From contig NZ_HG322949.1 in NCBI RefSeq assembly GCF_000723165.1, positions 2,834,455 through 2,898,454 of the forward strand: a stretch of DNA of 64,000 bases, in the 5' to 3' direction. A program made the position numbers and the translations under genes. Positions 1 through 7,751 of this stretch are shown here, in pieces. The notes beneath the pieces were generated by a model. That model had not been told where the DNA came from, ran no database searches, and saw nothing but the letters and a program-made list of their open reading frames with translations. Source of the DNA: Janthinobacterium agaricidamnosum NBRC 102515 = DSM 9628. Lineage in GTDB: Bacteria; Pseudomonadota; Gammaproteobacteria; Burkholderiales; Burkholderiaceae_D. The stretch's first letter is position 1, and the number at the start of each line of letters is the position of its first letter.

Positions 1-2
1 TG

Positions 3-1454
3 CACTGGAGCGCGGCGCAGACGCTGGCGTCGGTATCGGCCCAGGCCACCGGCCTGTTCACGCATGCCGGCGGGATCCAGGCCATCGCCGGCAATGGGCC
101 GCTATCGCTGCAGGCCCATACCGACCAGCTGGAAATCCTGGCCGACCAGGCCATCACCGTGATATCGGTCAACGACGTCATCGAGATCAAGGCCAATCAA
201 AAGATCACGCTGCAGGCTGGACAGTCGTCGATGACGCTGGAAGGCGGCAATATTACCTTCGCCTGTCCGGGCAATTTCACGGTCAAGGGAGCGCAGCATG
301 TGTTCGATGGCGGCGCCAGCGCCGTTCCGGCCACGATCCCCTTGCCGGACACCCGCCTGAAATTGTTTGATGAGGCTTTTGTACTGAAAGACCGAGATAC
401 CAGCGAACCGATGCCACGCCAGCCTTACCGCGTCAAGCGCGAAGATGGCAGTTATGAAGAAGGCATGACCGACGAAAAAGGATTGACCCATGTGATCGCG
501 GCAGCGACAGCCGAGGCTTTGGTAATCGAACTATTAAGCATGCCCGCTGCCTCCACTGCGCCGATCGAACCGTCGTCTAAGGCGCCGCCTCCCGCTGGTC
601 CGAAATTCAAGCAGGCTGGCAACTCAAGCACCACTCCTCGCGAGATCAAGGGCCGCAAGGAAGTGCTGGTCAAGCTCCCTGCCTGCTGGGTGGCAGACTA
701 TGAGAAGGAAATTATTGTTCCTTCGACCGGCCACTATGCGCAAGCATATCAAAAGGATGGTTCGCCACACGAGTATGAGGATACGGTCTGGTATAAGATC
801 TATGCGCCGGTCAAGTCGAACCAGGCTATCGTGGTCGAGGTGCGCTTCAAGATTATCGCCGTACTCGATGCCGCGGGCGAGGCGCTCGAAGCTTCGGACA
901 AGGGGACGCCGGCTGCGGCCCTGCGGGCAAAACAACGCGCAGCCGCGCTTGACTATGTGAAACCACGGGCCGTTAGTGGTATCGAAGGCAATTGGAACAA
1001 TAAATTCAAACTTGAAATCGACGATACGCAGTGTGGCAAAAGGGTCTTGCCGATTGTATACAAGGTAATGTGGGTCGATTCCGGCCAACACTACACGATG
1101 CAGGTGCACAAGCGCTACGATCGCGAAGATGTCACCGGCAATGTAATGAATGTTTCGACTTCGACTGCATTAACGACTTTCGCGCACGAATTCGCGCATT
1201 GTGTCGGCTTGCCGGACGAGTATTCTTATACCGAAAATGACGAAACGGTCAAATATTTCAAACCTGACGGCTCGCTGGACGAGGCAATCGATTGCCCGGT
1301 TGACGGTAAATTTCCTGACGACCCGACGGCAACCATCATGTCCAATGCGGAAGGTGCACGAATCATCAAGCGGCATGGCTGGAATATTGCAATCGAAGTG
1401 CAGGAATTATTGACCAAAAAAATTGGCCGGAAAATAAAATGCGATATCGTCTAG
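3..1454 (+). CDS. VgrG (TssI) C-terminal part fused to a zinc metalloprotease domain, 5'-partial
   Basis: The reading frame is open from the first bases of the window, so the N-terminal gp27/gp5-like part lies upstream. The first ~95 residues visible are the repetitive DUF2345 beta-helix of a T6SS spike (LSLQAHTDQLEILAD and similar). Next comes a short transthyretin/Ig-like segment at about residues 115-165 (DGSYEEGMTDEKGLTHVI), of the kind that carries cargo on VgrG proteins. An unrelated ~260-residue C-terminal domain follows, with a zincin motif HEFAHCVGLPDEY near residue 395: two zinc His, the catalytic Glu, then Gly and Asp/Glu. This makes it an evolved VgrG with a probable secreted metallopeptidase toxin. 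The stop codon overlaps the next gene by 16 bases. The VgrG assignment is strong; the target of the protease cannot be read from sequence. Confidence 0.85.
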   Translation, partial: HWSAAQTLASVSAQATGLFTHAGGIQAIAGNGPLSLQAHTDQLEILADQAITVISVNDVIEIKANQKITLQAGQSSMTLEGGNITFACPGNFTVKGAQHVFDGGASAVPATIPLPDTRLKLFDEAFVLKDRDTSEPMPRQPYRVKREDGSYEEGMTDEKGLTHVIAAATAEALVIELLSMPAASTAPIEPSSKAPPPAGPKFKQAGNSSTTPREIKGRKEVLVKLPACWVADYEKEIIVPSTGHYAQAYQKDGSPHEYEDTVWYKIYAPVKSNQAIVVEVRFKIIAVLDAAGEALEASDKGTPAAALRAKQRAAALDYVKPRAVSGIEGNWNNKFKLEIDDTQCGKRVLPIVYKVMWVDSGQHYTMQVHKRYDREDVTGNVMNVSTSTALTTFAHEFAHCVGLPDEYSYTENDETVKYFKPDGSLDEAIDCPVDGKFPDDPTATIMSNAEGARIIKRHGWNIAIEVQELLTKKIGRKIKCDIV

Positions 1455-1939
1455 GACTCATCATAGCCGTGTTTCACCTTCTACCATCTCACGCAGAAAA
1501 TATCATGAACGATACGCCACCTATTTCGATCGATTTACAGTGCGTCCATCACACCGGCTGCATCTATGATGGGAAAGATATTTTAGTCAACATTTTAATT
1601 AAAAACGACAGCACGAAAAGTGTTGGTTTTCCATTGGAATTTTTACGAAAATCGGGGCCGATCATCAAATTCATCGACACCGACACCGGCAAAAATACCT
1701 ATGGCCGCAGGGGATTGGCCAATCCCCTGCTGAAAACGAAATTCACCCAAATTCCGCCAGGCGCGACCATCTCCATGGAAACCGCACTACACAAGGAGCA
1801 GCTCGAATCCTTCAAGATCAAGAAAGTCGACATCACGGCAGAAGTCATTATCAAGACCAGACTGCAGATTGAAGGGGCTACGGAACTGAGTGAATATCAG
1901 GGGTCATCGACCATTCGTATCGTTGAAAAAAGTGACTAA
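1439..1939 (+). CDS. Secreted protein of unknown function, candidate immunity protein
   Basis: Encodes 166 residues. The N-terminus has a short charged start, a hydrophobic stretch (LGLIIAVFHLLP) and a SHA-E cleavage-like site, which is a signal peptide suggesting periplasmic location. The mature part contains two cysteines close together (QCVHHTGC) and alternating hydrophobic residues typical of a beta-sandwich. The family is not recognised. It starts inside the last codons of the VgrG-metalloprotease gene (16-base overlap), so the two are translationally linked. In T6SS cargo loci the gene right after an effector is usually its immunity protein, and a periplasmic location would fit a peptidase delivered to the periplasm. 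That role is inferred from position only. Confidence 0.6.
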   Translation: MRYRLGLIIAVFHLLPSHAENIMNDTPPISIDLQCVHHTGCIYDGKDILVNILIKNDSTKSVGFPLEFLRKSGPIIKFIDTDTGKNTYGRRGLANPLLKTKFTQIPPGATISMETALHKEQLESFKIKKVDITAEVIIKTRLQIEGATELSEYQGSSTIRIVEKSD

Positions 1940-2031
1940 GGGCACCTGCCAAAAAATCCATGGCAGCATTACATTGCCTTGATTTTTTTGTTAGACGTTC
2001 TAAATTCCATTGGCAAGTTTATTGGGAAGCG

Positions 2032-2651
2032 ATGAAAAAACTGACGCTGTTCAAATTATTATTGTTATCCCATATTGTCTCACTGGCACCGCTGACATCA
2101 AGAGCAAAGTTGCCGATACCACTTATGCTGAATAACAACAGCTGCCTTATAAAGGCAAGCTAGAAAATTCATGGGATCTGGACGACCAGAAAGGCCGTCA
2201 TCCTTTACTGCTATCGTCATTAAAACGACCATCGCAAGAGCAAAGAAATCCCAATCATGACGAACGCACCGAGCTCTATGCGGTGTATTACAGCATGGTC
2301 AATCGCGCCAGGAATGGGCCATCAACGACTTTATCGATTGCCCCGGACTCGATTTGAGCGCATCGTTCTTTGGCGATGCGGTCACATTCACCGACTTGAA
2401 CGGCTATAGCGTGGTGGAAGTTACCGTACCGTACAAGATGTTTTGCGGCGGCGGCATCGACACTGATGCCAAGGGACAGACAAGTTTACGATACGTGGCG
2501 AATCACTGGTCAAGATACCCAGCCAGGAGGAGTTTGGCGGTACCAGCAAAAGCGACCGGAGTTTGTCACTGCCTGACACTGCCTGAATATGCGGCATTCA
2601 AGAAGCATCTGCAAACGGTCTGGAAAAAAAGTCTATGTCAAGCAATACTGA
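2032..2651 (+). pseudogene. Decayed exported protein gene (candidate orphan immunity gene), copy 1
   Basis: An ATG at 2032 opens a good signal peptide (MKKLTLFKLLLLSHIVSLAP), but the frame is lost at once. Coding-like sequence continues in pieces: KLENSWDLDDQKGRHPLLL after an in-frame TAA near 2133, then EWAINDFIDCPGLDLSASFF and VTVPYKMFCGGGIDTD in another frame from ~2310, then GESLVKIPSQEEFGGTSKSD in a third. A last piece, VYVKQY, is followed by TGA at 2649-2651. At least four frame changes or stops separate the pieces, so the gene is dead. From memory the reconstructed protein resembles small exported proteins annotated as 'M949_RS01915 family', which are found beside T6SS genes in Burkholderiales; this is unverified. 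A 3' fragment of a second copy lies at 3424-3643. Confidence 0.7.
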
Positions 2652-2871
2652 TACGCACCTCGAATAATCGACTTGCGAAAGATGAGGTGTCCGGAAAAAT
2701 TAGACCACAGCAAACTACCGCTCAAAAGATAACAATATTTTTTGGCGAAAACGGCACCTCTTACGAAGAAGTCACAAGGAAGTTTAAATGGCTAGCGCTA
2801 AATTTCTTGCAATAAATACTTTTTAAAAGAAACAATCACTTATAGATGATAAGTTAAAATCAACAGCATAA

Positions 2872-3426
2872 ATGCATATCCTTGTAGAGACCCATACAAA
2901 GATGATTCAGGAGAAGAGCTTCATTGTGGACATACCGCACTTCATATCAAAAATGAAAAATTTTATTATGAAAGAAGAGAATTGGAAGAATTTTATGGCT
3001 TTTTTATTGGGAGCACTGGCATCAACTTCTCTCTGCCTCTCTCTTTATTTTATATTGGATTGCAAAAAAATCACTAAAATTCATCAGTTAAAATTCCCTC
3101 TTTTGTTGACAAGTGATGCAGATCAAAATGGCATCAGCCTATTGCCAAAAGGAACGGTGCTGTATTTTGACAAGGCTTTTCCTGAAGGATTTACACGTTA
3201 CAAGGTTTACATTAACATAGATCGTATGCCATTAAATCTGAAAGATCTCGATGATCCGACGCTCATTAGCCCACTAGAGGCTTCTCCTCTTGATAAACCC
3301 TCGTTGCAAAAATTACTGCAAAGTTACCCTCTAAGCAAGGATGACTTAACAAGCATATTGAAGTCAAATAAAATTTCCAAGGATGAAATAAAGGAAATTT
3401 TTGAAAATTATTTGTCTAAAGATTAG
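2872..3426 (+). CDS. AT-rich membrane-anchored protein of unknown function
   Basis: Encodes up to 184 residues. Internal Met codons (for example KMKNFIMKEENWKNF, about residue 27) are alternative starts, and none has a strong ribosome site. One transmembrane segment (FMAFLLGALASTSLCLSLYFIL, about residues 42-63) is followed by a ~120-residue soluble part rich in Lys, Asp and Leu. Its C-terminal third has repeated short helices of the SKDDLTSILKSNKISKDEIK type. Base composition is far more AT-rich than the rest of the window, and codon use is unlike its neighbours, a sign of recent transfer. It lies between two decayed copies of an immunity-like gene and ends exactly where the second fragment begins. 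No family recognised; an acquired immunity or effector-associated protein is one possibility. Confidence 0.55.
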   Translation: MHILVETHTKMIQEKSFIVDIPHFISKMKNFIMKEENWKNFMAFLLGALASTSLCLSLYFILDCKKITKIHQLKFPLLLTSDADQNGISLLPKGTVLYFDKAFPEGFTRYKVYINIDRMPLNLKDLDDPTLISPLEASPLDKPSLQKLLQSYPLSKDDLTSILKSNKISKDEIKEIFENYLSKD

Positions 3427-3643
3427 CGGCGGCGGTATCAATACCGATACCGTCAAAGTCATCATGCGCCAAGGTCAAAACAAGTTTGCGATACATGGCG
3501 AATCCCTGGTCAGATACCCGGCCAGGCAGAATTTGGCGGTACCAGCAAAAGCGACCGGAGTCTGTCGCTGCCTGAATATGCGGCATTCAGGAAACATCTG
3601 GAAAAAAATCTATATCAAGGCCGCCCGAATTGATCAGGCGTGA
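3424..3643 (+). pseudogene. 3' fragment of the same immunity-like gene, copy 2
   Basis: The sequence from the GCGGCGGCGG at 3424 onward matches 2448-2651 of the neighbouring pseudogene. It carries GGGINTDTVKVIMRQGQNKF, then a one-base frameshift near 3512, then EFGGTSKSDRSLSLPEYAAF in the shifted frame, ending near KKIYIKAARIDQA and TGA at 3641-3643. Only the last ~70 codons remain; the 5' part is replaced by the AT-rich gene upstream. It shows what copy 1 looked like before some of its own damage (copy 1 has lost the VKVIMRQG part). Pseudogene status is clear; the function of the parent is not. Confidence 0.7.
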
Positions 3644-3649
3644 ACAGTT

Positions 3650-4390
3650 TCAGCGCCCGCCGGACACCTCGATAAAGCTGCCGGTGGTATAGCTCGCTTG
3701 CTCGGACAACAGCCACATCACGGCTTGCGCAACTTCCTCCGGCTGGCCGCCGCGCCGCATCGGCACGACGTTTTTCAGACGCTCGACGCGTTCCGCTTCG
3801 CCGCCGCTGGCGTGCATCTCCGTATAAATCAGGCCCGGCCGCACGCCGTTGACGCGGATGCCCTCGCCGGCCACTTCCTTGGACAGGCCGATGGTCAGCG
3901 CATCGAGCGCCGCTTTGGACGCCGCGTAATCGACATATTCGCCCGGAGAACCGAGCACCGCCGCACGCGACGACAGGTTGACGATGGCGCCGCCATGCCG
4001 GGTCGACATGCGGCGCACCGCTTCGCGCGCGCATAAAAAGCTGCCGGTGATATTGGTGGCGAAAATACGGTTCAGGCGTTCCGCGTCCATCTGGTCGACG
4101 CGCATCTGGCGCGCCAGGATGGCGGCATTGTTGACCAGCGCATCAAGGCGGCCGAAACGCCGGTCGATGGTCTCGAACATGGCGAGCACCGCGGCTTCGC
4201 TGGCGATGTCGGCCTGTAATGCCAACGCCGTGCCGCCAGCCGCCGTTATTTGTGTGACGACCAGTTCGGCGGCGGCGCGGTTGGCCAGGTAATTGACGCA
4301 TACCGCATACCCCTGGCGGGCCGCCAGCGCGGCGGTAGCGGCGCCGATGCCGCGGCCGGCGCCGGTGATCAACATGGTTTTATGGCTCAT
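3650..4390 (-). CDS. SDR-family NAD(P)-dependent oxidoreductase
   Basis: The 246-residue product has the classical short-chain dehydrogenase length. The Rossmann signature TGAGRGIG is at about residues 9-16, NNAAIL near 88-93, and the catalytic Ser (NLSSRAA) and YxxxK (YVDYAASKAAL) are in place near 140-158. The C-terminal GGQPEEVAQAVMWLLSEQ and TGSFIEVSGGR are typical of the FabG/glucose-dehydrogenase-like group. Substrate and physiological role cannot be assigned. It stands alone on the minus strand and converges on the decayed T6SS immunity region. Its ATG at 4388-4390 begins MSHKTMLITG, the usual start for the fold. Confidence 0.85.
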   Translation of the reverse strand: MSHKTMLITGAGRGIGAATAALAARQGYAVCVNYLANRAAAELVVTQITAAGGTALALQADIASEAAVLAMFETIDRRFGRLDALVNNAAILARQMRVDQMDAERLNRIFATNITGSFLCAREAVRRMSTRHGGAIVNLSSRAAVLGSPGEYVDYAASKAALDALTIGLSKEVAGEGIRVNGVRPGLIYTEMHASGGEAERVERLKNVVPMRRGGQPEEVAQAVMWLLSEQASYTTGSFIEVSGGR

Positions 4391-4644
4391 ATCGCTGCTG
4401 CTTCCCTTTACTTTTCATGTCTGCGGGGGATAACCATAACACGCCTTTTTCGATTGTCCCGAGGTTGCCCTATTCATATAGTGCCATGCGCATCCAGAAC
4501 ACGATCGCGCGCGTATATGCTAAAAAAGCGACAGCGCACGCCCCGATATCTTCGGATCGCTTAAAAAAAGTGGCTGGCGCCACCCGCAAACATTATAGTA
4601 ATAAGTGCCTCAATGTTTTTTTAATACTACTTCGAGTTGAAATA

Positions 4645-5595
4645 ATGAATAAAATAATAACTATTCTGGCCGCTGCCAGTCTTGCAATGAGCACTGTTGC
4701 GGCGCATGCCAGCCCTCAACCCTCCAATCTGTCACAGGGACCGCACGATGTCGATGTAGGCGAAGTCAGCCTGCATTATGTGGTCAAGGGCCAAGGGCCG
4801 CTGCTCTTTATGGCCTCTCCCGGCTGGGGTGCGGGTTCAAACTATATGCAGAACAGCATGACGCCGCTGGAACAGAACATGACGCTGATCTACATCGATA
4901 TGCGCGGCAACGGCAAGTCCACCCGTCCGGTCGACCGTGCGCGCATGTCGCAATCGGCGATGGCCGATGACATCGACCGCTTGCGCGTGCTGCTGGGACA
5001 GCAGAGCATCAATCTGCTGGGGCATTCCGACGGCGGGACGATTGCGATTGAATACGCGCTGCGTCATCCGGAACATCTGGATAAGGTTGTGCTGGTCGCC
5101 CCCTATGTATTGGGCGATACCGTACACGGCGCGGCCACCAAGGCGATCCTCGATTTGTGGACCGACGATCCCCACTATCGCGACGCGATACGCGAAAAGA
5201 GGAAGCCCGATGACGGCAAGGAATTGACGGATCAGGGTTTTCAGAAATACATCGAAACCATACTGCCGCTGTATATGTCGGATCCGGTCCGGTTTGCCCC
5301 GCAACTGGCGTCGACCTTTGGCGACACCCGCGTTGCGGCCTATGCGCGGTACGCTGAAAATTATTCGAACAAGCTTGCGCCGCGCAACCAGGCCAAGGAA
5401 CTCGGCAAGATCAAGGCCAAGACCTTGATCATCAACGGCACGGTCGATTGGGTATGCCCTTACCAGATGGCGCAGCAGACGCAGGCCGCTATTCCAGGTT
5501 CGCGCTTGAGTCTATATGCCAACAAGGCGCACTTTCCATGGCTGGAAGACCCTCAGCGATTCTTCAAAGAAACGTCTGAATTTCTGTTGAATTAA
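4645..5595 (+). CDS. Exported alpha/beta hydrolase, copy A
   Basis: The frame is open further upstream, but the ATG at 4645 is chosen. It gives a 316-residue protein with a clean signal peptide (MNKIITILAAASLAMS...AHA), the same length as copy B. Fold signatures: HGxG-like region replaced by ASPGWGAGSNYM, DMRGNGKS after strand 4, nucleophile elbow GHSDGG, acid in NGTVDWVCPY, and catalytic His in NKAHFPWLEDP. It therefore has a full Ser-Asp-His triad. Proline iminopeptidase-like and lactonase-like exported hydrolases share this layout; substrate unknown. It differs from copy B mainly in the signal peptide and in a block around residues 150-175 (VHGAATKAILDLWTDD against RRAALKGILDLWADD). Confidence 0.85.
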   Translation: MNKIITILAAASLAMSTVAAHASPQPSNLSQGPHDVDVGEVSLHYVVKGQGPLLFMASPGWGAGSNYMQNSMTPLEQNMTLIYIDMRGNGKSTRPVDRARMSQSAMADDIDRLRVLLGQQSINLLGHSDGGTIAIEYALRHPEHLDKVVLVAPYVLGDTVHGAATKAILDLWTDDPHYRDAIREKRKPDDGKELTDQGFQKYIETILPLYMSDPVRFAPQLASTFGDTRVAAYARYAENYSNKLAPRNQAKELGKIKAKTLIINGTVDWVCPYQMAQQTQAAIPGSRLSLYANKAHFPWLEDPQRFFKETSEFLLN

Positions 5596-5642
5596 GGCAC
5601 ACCAAGCTGTCCGCGGCGAATACCAGCGGCGCCGGATGTGTA

Positions 5643-5702
5643 TCAGCCTTGCAAGCCGGTGCAGGCCAGGTCGGCAATCTGTCCCGGCAAGGCCATGCAA
5701 AG
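5643..5702 (-). pseudogene. C-terminal fragment of the DUF535 gene left in the duplication spacer
   Basis: Read on the minus strand this piece encodes LPGQIADLACTGLQG followed by TGA at 5645-5643. It matches the true C-terminus of the DUF535 gene at 6764 (LLGQIADLTWAGLQG). It is a by-product of the tandem duplication that created the two hydrolase genes, showing that the duplicated unit once included the end of the convergent neighbour. No intact start is present. Confidence 0.7.
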
Positions 5703-5726
5703 TTACCCTATGGTGACAAACTGTTT

Positions 5727-6825
5727 TAATATTTACAACACCACTTCGAGATAAAACAATGAAGAGAGTAATAACCATGCTGGCTGCCGCCAGTTTCATG
5801 ATGAGTACTGTTGCAGCGCATGCCAGCCCTCAACCCTCCAATCTGTCACAGGGACCGCACGATGTCGATGTAGGCGAAGTCAGCCTGCATTATGTGGTCA
5901 AGGGCCAAGGGCCGCTGCTCTTTATGGCCTCGCCCGGCTGGGGTCCCGGTTCAAACTATATGCAGAACAGCATGACGCCGCTGGAACAGAACATGACGCT
6001 GGTCTACATCGATATGCGCGGTAACGGCAAGTCCACCCGTCCGGTCGACCGTGCGCACATGTCGCAATCGGCGATGGCCGATGACATCGACCGCTTGCGC
6101 GTGCTGCTGGGACAGCAGAGCATCAATCTGCTGGGGCATTCCGACGGCGGGACGATTGCGATTGAATACGCGCTGCGTCATCCGGAACATCTGGATAAGG
6201 TTGTGCTGGTCGCGCCAAATGTACTGGGCGACACGGCGCGCCGCGCTGCCCTCAAGGGTATCCTTGATTTGTGGGCCGACGATCCCCACTATCGCGATGC
6301 GATACGCGAAGTGAGGAAGCCGGATGATGGAACGGAATCAACGGATCAAGGTTTTCAGAAATACATCGAAACCATACTGCCGCTGTATGTGTCGGATCCG
6401 GTCCGGTTTGGCGCGCAACTGGCGTCGACCTTCGGCGACACCCGCGTTGCGGCCTATGCGATGAGCGCTGAAAATTATTCGAACGAGCTTGCGCCGCGCA
6501 ACCAGGCCAAGGAACTCGGCAAGATCAAGGCCAAGACCTTGATCATCAACGGCACGGTCGATTGGGTATGCCCTTACCAGATGGCGCAGCAGACGCAGGC
6601 CGCTATTCCAGGTTCGCGCTTGAGTCTATATGCCAACAAGGCGCACTTCCCATGGCTGGAAGACCCTCAGCGATTCTTCAAAGAGACGTCCGAATTTCTG
6701 TTGAATTAAGGCGCGACAAGCTGTCCGGCGCCGGCTGCGGATACCAGCGGCGCCGGGTTCTTATCAGCCTTGCAGGCCGGCCCAGGTCAAGTCGGCTATC
6801 TGCCCCAGCAACGCCTGGCGCTTGC
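5727..6825 (+). repeat. Tandem duplication, unit 2
   Basis: This is the downstream copy of the ~1.1-kb direct duplication, offset about 1114 bases from unit 1. It carries the second hydrolase and runs into the intact 3' end of the convergent DUF535 gene, so this side is probably the ancestral junction. Confidence 0.8.
5759..6709 (+). CDS. Exported alpha/beta hydrolase, copy B
   Basis: The 316-residue product is nearly identical to copy A. It has a signal peptide (MKRVITMLAAASFMMS...AHA), the nucleophile elbow GHSDGG, the acid in NGTVDWVCPY and the His in NKAHFPWLEDP. The differences from copy A cluster in the signal peptide, in the cap region after the nucleophile (NVLGDTARRAALKG) and around residues 185-240. 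The catalytic core is unchanged, which suggests that only the lid, and hence substrate choice, has begun to drift. It is preceded by the same TTCGAGAT-like leader as copy A, so the duplication carried the ribosome-binding region. Confidence 0.85.
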   Translation: MKRVITMLAAASFMMSTVAAHASPQPSNLSQGPHDVDVGEVSLHYVVKGQGPLLFMASPGWGPGSNYMQNSMTPLEQNMTLVYIDMRGNGKSTRPVDRAHMSQSAMADDIDRLRVLLGQQSINLLGHSDGGTIAIEYALRHPEHLDKVVLVAPNVLGDTARRAALKGILDLWADDPHYRDAIREVRKPDDGTESTDQGFQKYIETILPLYVSDPVRFGAQLASTFGDTRVAAYAMSAENYSNELAPRNQAKELGKIKAKTLIINGTVDWVCPYQMAQQTQAAIPGSRLSLYANKAHFPWLEDPQRFFKETSEFLLN

Positions 6826-7687
6826 GGGCTTCGGAACGCTTGTTCGACGCAATCGCCTGATAATCGATGGCGGGCCAGCGGCAAGGCATGTCGAAATCGC
6901 CGTCGGCACGGGGGCGGGCGCCCATTTCCAGCCAGGTTGCATCGTAGTCCGCGTGCACCAGGCCCTTGCGTAACTGGCGCCCCAGCACCCGATTGACATT
7001 GCCTGCCAACACCATATCGCGGCATTCGAGATTCAGGCCGATATGCTGCACCAGCCGCACCATCAGCGCCTTGGGCCGCAAACCGAACAAGTCGCGGGTG
7101 GCCTGGCGGATCCGTTCGACGCGCTCCTCGCCCCGTCCGCCCTGCAGGCAGCCGACCGCGATGCCGGCGGCACCGGACTGGCACGACAAGGTGAAGGCAA
7201 TCGAAAACACCACCTCATGCCGCTGGAACAATTGCAAGACCATTTCCCCTTCGCGTTCCATATTCACCAGCGCGACCAGGCGGATTTGATAGGTGGCGCC
7301 CGATTTGCCGTCGAAGCTGGCCAGCAATACCGGCGCCGCGGCGGCGCGCTGCACCAGGCCGGCCAGGCCATGCCGCAACACCAGCCGGTAATGCGATTGC
7401 AGCAAGGCCAGCCGTTGCTGTCGGTCCAGGCGCCGGCTCAAATACGGCCGGTAGATTTTTTTCAGCAAGCCCGGCGATTCGTGGGCGATGCAAGTCAGCA
7501 CCGGCGTCGAATTCCAGAAACCGATCCAGTCTTGCGTCAAGCGATAGTGCAGCCAAAAACGCGGCAACAGTTTCAGCGATTCACGCAGGTAGGGAAAACC
7601 GGCGCTGGCCGCGTTCAGCACGGTACGCAAGCGCACCGGCTCGGGCGCGCGGGTCAGCCGCGCTGCTTGAGGGACGGCATTACCCAT
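6764..7687 (-). CDS. VirK/YbjX family (DUF535) protein
   Basis: The 307-residue product uses the ATG at 7685-7687 (MGNAVPQAARLT); a TTG four codons earlier is possible but less likely. It shows the DUF535 pattern: RYRLTQDWIGFWN-type opening, a central LASFDGKSGATYQIRLVAL, EGEMVLQLFQRHEVVFSIAFTL, CLQGGRGEERVERIRQATRDLFGLRPKAL in the middle, and a C-terminal LGRQLRKGLVHADYDATWLEMG. Relatives (VirK, YbjX) are linked to envelope stress or antimicrobial-peptide resistance, but the biochemical role is unknown. It lies 64 bases downstream of the RND permease stop on the same strand, so it may be the last gene of the efflux transcript. Its end was copied into the upstream duplication. Confidence 0.75.
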   Translation of the reverse strand: MGNAVPQAARLTRAPEPVRLRTVLNAASAGFPYLRESLKLLPRFWLHYRLTQDWIGFWNSTPVLTCIAHESPGLLKKIYRPYLSRRLDRQQRLALLQSHYRLVLRHGLAGLVQRAAAAPVLLASFDGKSGATYQIRLVALVNMEREGEMVLQLFQRHEVVFSIAFTLSCQSGAAGIAVGCLQGGRGEERVERIRQATRDLFGLRPKALMVRLVQHIGLNLECRDMVLAGNVNRVLGRQLRKGLVHADYDATWLEMGARPRADGDFDMPCRWPAIDYQAIASNKRSEARKRQALLGQIADLTWAGLQG

Positions 7688-7751
7688 GCGGAAAACCAAT
7701 CATCCCGACGCTGCGGGAAATACGTATCATCCAATCATTCATCACGCCGGC

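Larger units (their letters stand above)
4617..5702 (+). repeat. Tandem duplication, unit 1
   Basis: This is the upstream copy of a ~1.1-kb direct duplication. It contains the first alpha/beta hydrolase, about 30 bases upstream of its ATG, and downstream sequence that includes a fragment of the DUF535 gene end. Most of the hydrolase coding sequence is identical base for base to unit 2. Boundaries are approximate, judged by eye. Confidence 0.8.

Noticed and set aside
4391..4644. N-terminal extension of hydrolase copy A back to 4417
   Set aside because: The extension has no homology to copy B, and the ATG at 4645 gives an exact signal peptide and equal length.
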